A stretch of DNA of 23,509 nt from a virus. Positions 19,870 through 23,509 of this stretch are shown piece after piece; within the stretch, counting starts at the first letter, position 1, and each line of letters opens with the position of its first letter. The notes under the pieces are model-generated. The model was not told the origin of the DNA and did no database searches. It was given only the letters and a program-made list of their open reading frames with translations. The DNA lies in the IMG/VR virus record IMGVR_UViG_3300024265_000206, positions 1 to 23,509 of that record, one strand, 5' to 3'. The position numbers and the translations under genes were made by a program.

Positions 19870-22800
19870 GTTTACAATCTTTACTAGACGAATATACTGA
19901 CAGAGATACAAAGCTTCCGGCCAGCCCGATGGCCGAAGAGGTTGCTCGTGCCGAAAAGGTATGGACTACTTCTGTCAAGAATAATACCACTACCACCGTA
20001 GCGGACGATGTAGTAACGGCGGAACAACTACAACTCCACGTAAGCTCTTTAAAGAATAGACCGGCATTCGAGAACATTGACCTTTTGGTTGACGAACGCC
20101 CATTCGATCCTGCAGAACCGCCATCTCTTGAAGGTGAACCGCCGTCTGATCCTATGGGAGATTTATTAAAGGCCGAGATTACAGCCATTACAGAACCCGT
20201 CAAGTGGGCATTTAAGGCTATGAATTTTGTGTTTTCGCCGTTTAATCGGGGTATGAAGTTTCTGGCTAACGCTATGCTTCTTGACCCGTTGAGCAAATCG
20301 GCAGCCGGTCCGGTTAAAAAAGCGGCATTGGCTACATCCATAAGATTCGAGAAAATAAGAAGATGGAATAAGTGGCGAGACGATAATGGGCTTGGAAGAG
20401 ACGAGGAGATACCGGAAGACGTTGCCGAGCAGATAGACAAAGATGTCCGTGGCCTTGCGTCTGGTTTAATATCAAGGGTTAATAGCGAGGAAGTAGAGGG
20501 GGCGGATATTGGTGATTTCGGCAAGTCTGCGTTCGACGCTGCAAAAGCTCTGGTTCCGTGGCCGGGTATAGCAGACGATGTGAATACGTTTGGCGAGATA
20601 CAGGCGAATTCTTTTGAAAGGATCGTAGGCAGAGATGCGCCGTGGTTCTATGCCCCAATAGCCGATATTGCAATGGATACACTTGCTTTTTCAGGTATTA
20701 CAAAGATGGCAATGTCATCGCAGCTCGCCGATGAACCGGCGATGATAGCACGCGCCGCCAAGCTCACTAAAAACGAACGCAAGGCCATTAAGAGGGCGCA
20801 CAAGTTAGCGTCACAGGCAAAACCCGAAAAGGCAATATCGGCTACTGTTCCCACTGCCAACACAGCAGAGATGGCTAAGCTAAAACTTGTCAATCTGATA
20901 AAGGAGGCTAAGCCCTTAAAGACTGAAAAAGCTCGTTTACTAAGGCTGGACAGGCGGGATAAAGCTAAAAAACTCATGCAAGTCCAAAGGAATGTCAAAG
21001 GGGAGAAGCTTGTAGGTGCGACAAAAGGTGCATTGGCCGGGAAATCTCCTTTACCAGACTTCACTCCGCTGAACACATCCCTTACGACAAAAGAAATTGA
21101 CATCCTTTTCAACAGCATAAACACTTCCCCGGTAAGGTCCGGGTTTGATAAGGGCAGGGCTTTTCTTGCGTTAGACGAACTATTAAAAGGTAAGATCATC
21201 AGCAAAAGCCAGATATCTAATCTCGAAACGGTGTTTGGTAAAGAGTTAACTAAGGCTCTTGCCGGAAAGCGGGGTATTGGCGAAGTGATAAGCGATTTAT
21301 CGTTTGAAATTATAAACCTGCCACGGGCGGTTATGGCTTCGTTCGACCTGTCGGCCCCTCTTCGTCAAGGGGTTATATTTTCGGTATCGCATCCGGTCGC
21401 GTCAATGAAAGCTTATGGACGTTCGGTTAGGGCGGCGGCAAGTTTGAAATACGCAGACGACATTGAACGGGTCACATTGAGCTCTAAGTTCGGCAAAATG
21501 GCCGACGAGTTCGGTGTTCATTCATCGCCTACCGGGTTTACCGCGAAGCTGGCTGGAAAAGAAGAACAATATATGTCCCGTATCGCCGAAAAGATCCCCG
21601 GTGTGGCCGCTTCTGAGCGAGGGTTTACTACATTCTTAAACCAACAGAGAAGAGAGGTCTTCGCTATCCAGGCAAAGAAATGGATCAAACGAGGCATAAC
21701 CCCGGATTCTGACCCTAAAACCTATGAACAATACGCTAAGTTTGTAAACCATGCAACCGGAAGAGGCTCTTTCGAGAATATGAAGCCGGGAGCATTGACG
21801 GCATTAAACGCATTGTTTTTCTCACCAAGATTTCAGGTGTCAAGGGCGCAGGTCGTCGGAGATTTAATAAACCCCAGAACCACCATGCACGTTAGAAAAG
21901 TTGTAGCAAGAGACCTTGCTGAATTTTACACAACCGGCATGGGGATTATGGCTGTAGCAAGAGCGGGCGGCGCAGAAGTCGAGATGAACCCAACATCATC
22001 CGATTATGGTAAGATTACAGTCGGCAACACTAGATATAATTATTGGGGTGCTTTTCAACCACTCGCCACGTTTGCGGCCAGAGTTGCTACCGGTAAGATC
22101 AAATCGACTGGAACAAAAAAGACAAAAGACAAGAGCAGGGCTTCGATAGTAGGAAGCTTCCTGAGAACAAAACTTGCTCCTGTTCCCGGCGGCATTGCCG
22201 ATGTGTTTATTGGTGAGACGATGGCGGGTGATCCCGTCGAGGCAACGGGCGAATTCGTTGGGAAAAAGGCTTTTGAATCGTTGACACCTTTATTTATACA
22301 GGATATGATAGATGCGTTCAAGTTCCAGGAGATTGACGGCCAATTACCTATCAGTGCCGGGCTTGCCTTCCACGGCATAGGTGTACAGACGTGGGAACTT
22401 GCCCCATTTGCCGAGCTTGAGCTTGAAAAAGACTCACTATCCAGACAGACCTATGGTGTTGATTATGAAGATTTAACATGGTCTCAGGCTACTACTCTTG
22501 ACAAAGATATTCTTATTAATCATCCCGGAATGGTTGAGCTTGAAAGACAGATTAAATTCGAGCAAAATAGTGTAAACTTTGCACGAAAACAAATGTTGGA
22601 TGCTAGGAAATCGGAACGCCTGATCATGAAGAAAATGAGCAAGGATTTATTGGGCGACTTCGAGGAGATGAAATTACGGGTTGGCGGTGTCGATAGGAAT
22701 GTAGGCCAATGGAGACTGAACGACGAGCAATACAAGCGGTATCAAGATTTGGTGGCAACGAGTATAAACGAACTATTTGAGTCAATGAGGCCGGTATGGG

Positions 22801-22907
22801 ATAGGACGAATATAGACAATTATTCTAAATACGAAATGGCAAGCACTATATTGAGACGTGCTAAACTAAAAGCATCGAGAGAGATGCGTATTGGCGAACC
22901 AGAATAA
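19866..22907 (+). CDS. internal virion protein D-like (gp16-like), 1013 aa
   Basis: It starts with GTG at 19866, overlapping the upstream stop (GTGA); an ATG at 19929 is the next option. The protein is large and helical. Near residues 480-800 it carries a pattern shared with big podovirus ejection and polyvalent proteins: SFDLSAPLRQGVIFSVSHPV, ERGFTTFLNQQRREVFAIQA, FVNHATGRGSFENM, NALFFSPRFQVSRAQVVGDL, NPTSSDYGKITVGNTRYNYW and a following FGIE-like MAGDPVEATGEF region. I see no lytic transglycosylase motif (no E-S with G-L-M-Q) such as T7 gp16 has. It should form the inner-membrane part of the ejection apparatus. Followed by a lysis-like cluster. Confidence 0.75.
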   Translation: MSLQSLLDEYTDRDTKLPASPMAEEVARAEKVWTTSVKNNTTTTVADDVVTAEQLQLHVSSLKNRPAFENIDLLVDERPFDPAEPPSLEGEPPSDPMGDLLKAEITAITEPVKWAFKAMNFVFSPFNRGMKFLANAMLLDPLSKSAAGPVKKAALATSIRFEKIRRWNKWRDDNGLGRDEEIPEDVAEQIDKDVRGLASGLISRVNSEEVEGADIGDFGKSAFDAAKALVPWPGIADDVNTFGEIQANSFERIVGRDAPWFYAPIADIAMDTLAFSGITKMAMSSQLADEPAMIARAAKLTKNERKAIKRAHKLASQAKPEKAISATVPTANTAEMAKLKLVNLIKEAKPLKTEKARLLRLDRRDKAKKLMQVQRNVKGEKLVGATKGALAGKSPLPDFTPLNTSLTTKEIDILFNSINTSPVRSGFDKGRAFLALDELLKGKIISKSQISNLETVFGKELTKALAGKRGIGEVISDLSFEIINLPRAVMASFDLSAPLRQGVIFSVSHPVASMKAYGRSVRAAASLKYADDIERVTLSSKFGKMADEFGVHSSPTGFTAKLAGKEEQYMSRIAEKIPGVAASERGFTTFLNQQRREVFAIQAKKWIKRGITPDSDPKTYEQYAKFVNHATGRGSFENMKPGALTALNALFFSPRFQVSRAQVVGDLINPRTTMHVRKVVARDLAEFYTTGMGIMAVARAGGAEVEMNPTSSDYGKITVGNTRYNYWGAFQPLATFAARVATGKIKSTGTKKTKDKSRASIVGSFLRTKLAPVPGGIADVFIGETMAGDPVEATGEFVGKKAFESLTPLFIQDMIDAFKFQEIDGQLPISAGLAFHGIGVQTWELAPFAELELEKDSLSRQTYGVDYEDLTWSQATTLDKDILINHPGMVELERQIKFEQNSVNFARKQMLDARKSERLIMKKMSKDLLGDFEEMKLRVGGVDRNVGQWRLNDEQYKRYQDLVATSINELFESMRPVWDRTNIDNYSKYEMASTILRRAKLKASREMRIGEPE

Positions 22908-22917
22908 GGAGAATAGT

Positions 22918-23277
22918 ATGGCAAAAGAACAAATACATAACTATCTTAGGACAGGCATTATACTGGCTACTATCATCTTTGCCGGGGGAGGATGGACATG
23001 GCAGATCAAAGGGAATACTCTTAAGATTGCCGAGGTTAAGACCGAAAGCGTCTTGGCGGATAGAACTATCGCTAAGAAAGTCGATAAGGCGGCAGAAGAT
23101 ATTCACCGAATCGAACTTAACGCCAAGGACACACATGCTCTGGCTGCGACGGCGGCTAGTGCTATGGTGTCTATTGATTCAAAATTCACCACAATACAAA
23201 CTCAATTAAACAACCAGGCTATTATTCAGGCCACAAACAGCGAAAAACTTAAAACCCTCACTAAGGACAAGGAGTAA
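22918..23277 (+). CDS. single-helix membrane protein, spanin- or holin-like, 119 aa
   Basis: The ATG at 22918 has AAGGAG at 6 bases; an in-frame TTG at 22891 is rejected. One transmembrane helix lies at about residues 10-28 (LRTGIILATIIFAGGGWTW). It is followed by a long helical, charged and heptad-like region (VKTESVLADRTIAKKVDKAA, IDSKFTTIQTQLNNQAIIQA). An N-terminal membrane helix plus a periplasmic coiled coil is the topology of an inner-membrane (i-)spanin; it could instead be a small holin or a membrane-anchored virion assembly factor. No partner lipoprotein gene is visible. Confidence 0.55.
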   Translation: MAKEQIHNYLRTGIILATIIFAGGGWTWQIKGNTLKIAEVKTESVLADRTIAKKVDKAAEDIHRIELNAKDTHALAATAASAMVSIDSKFTTIQTQLNNQAIIQATNSEKLKTLTKDKE

Positions 23278-23280
23278 ATT

Positions 23281-23409
23281 ATGCCATTACACACAGCAGC
23301 AAAAAAGAAAAAAAATAAAAAGAAAACAAAAGCTAAAGTCCGTAAGGTCAAAGTAAGGGTTCGTAAAGTGAAAGTGAAAGTCAAAAAGCATAAAGTAAAA
23401 AAAAAGTAA
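23281..23409 (+). CDS. extremely basic Lys/Val peptide, 42 aa
   Basis: The AAGGAGTAAATT before the ATG is a strong ribosome binding site. The product starts MPLHTAAKKKKNKKKTKAKV and continues with alternating basic residues and valine (RKVKVRVRKVKVKVKKHKVK). By hand count, 23 of 42 residues are Lys or Arg, with no Asp or Glu. Alternating Lys/Arg and Val suggests a beta-forming amphipathic strand, as in some membrane-active or nucleic-acid-condensing peptides. Because it follows a membrane protein and precedes an exported one, a role in lysis or DNA condensation is possible. No known family recognised. Confidence 0.6.
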   Translation: MPLHTAAKKKKNKKKTKAKVRKVKVRVRKVKVKVKKHKVKKK

Positions 23410-23426
23410 ACCGCAAGCATCGCGGT
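23410..23426 (+). other. small hairpin between basic peptide and last gene
   Basis: ACCGC (23410-23414), a 7-base loop and GCGGT (23422-23426) form a 5-bp stem directly after the peptide stop. No T-tract follows, so it is not a standard terminator. Confidence 0.3.
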
Positions 23427-23442
23427 AACGGGAAGATGTAAC

Positions 23443-23509
23443 ATGAAAAAGATAATACTATTATTGATGGTTTTGTTTACCTGTCAGGCGTTTGCTGCTG
23501 ACTGGTATG
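23443..23509 (+). CDS. exported protein, 5' part only
   Basis: The first 22 codons are seen: MKKIILLLMVLFTCQAFA, then ADWY at the window edge. This is a textbook Sec signal peptide (Lys-Lys, Leu/Ile-rich core, AFA-A cleavage site). The Cys in LFTC does not fit a lipobox well, so secretion is preferred to lipoprotein. GGAAGATGTAAC precedes the ATG. It could be an exported endolysin, a lysis partner or a host-surface protein; the mature part is outside the window. Confidence 0.55.
   Translation, partial: MKKIILLLMVLFTCQAFAADWY

Noticed and set aside
19802-20524. Leftward ORF of 240 codons across the gp15/gp16 junction
   Set aside because: Antisense to two strongly supported genes; Ser/Leu-rich composition is typical of the opposite strand of an acidic helical protein.
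20648-21205. Leftward ORF of 185 codons inside the gp16-like gene
   Set aside because: Same reason: a shadow of a real gene, with no family resemblance.
1-23509. CRISPR array, tRNA, integrase or diversity-generating retroelement
   Set aside because: Because the capsid genes resemble BPP-1, a reverse transcriptase with template and variable repeats was looked for. None was seen by eye, nor any tRNA-like cloverleaf, repeat-spacer array or recombinase gene.

Overview
The window is about 23.5 kb of a tailed double-stranded DNA bacteriophage (Caudoviricetes) with a podovirus, T7-type virion. This is shown by a nearly complete rightward morphogenesis module in T7-like order: terminase, T7-type portal, scaffold, major capsid protein, gp11-like and gp12-like tail tube/nozzle proteins, then gp13-, gp14-, gp15- and gp16-like internal (ejection) proteins. 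The capsid region (small Bbp19-like protein, scaffold, capsid, likely cement protein) looks closer to the BPP-1 type than to T7. The host is unknown. N-terminal signal peptides, one Tat-like, and a spanin-like protein fit a Gram-negative-type envelope but do not prove it. No integrase, repressor, polymerase, tRNA or CRISPR array was seen; replication genes must lie outside the window.

Region 1 (1-1075) carries four small leftward genes of unknown function. Two leftward sigma70-like promoters can be proposed (about 659-687 and 1129-1156). An 18-bp repeat (TTAAGGYTCCAAGCCATA) lies at 729-746 and 1108-1125, its 8-bp core recurs inverted at 688-695, and a perfect three-way-junction fold lies at 751-791. 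Region 2 (1076-2166) is the divergent switch, two or three very small rightward ORFs, and the terminase small subunit.

Region 3 (2170-4783) separates the two terminase subunits with eleven small, often start/stop-overlapping genes: zinc-finger proteins, an endonuclease VII/HNH-like nuclease, a Tat-signal-like protein, a one-helix membrane protein and several unknowns. The first of them contains a dense cluster of the heptamer CCGAACA in both orientations and in all three reading frames, which looks like a DNA-level binding array.

Region 4 (4800-12359) is packaging and head: GpA-like large terminase, a zinc-ribbon/SAP-like protein, a beta-helix protein, two small proteins, portal, Bbp19-like protein, scaffold, capsid and probable decoration protein. 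A strong 11-bp hairpin at 12377-12403 closes the head module.

Region 5 (12419-22907) is tail and ejection. The gp12-like nozzle protein appears split: its expected C-terminal part is encoded by a separate gene (16655-17341) behind an AT-richer inserted gene (16206-16655). Region 6 (22918-23509) is probably the start of the lysis or late-accessory module: a spanin-like single-helix protein, a 42-residue lysine/valine peptide of extreme positive charge, and the start of an exported protein.
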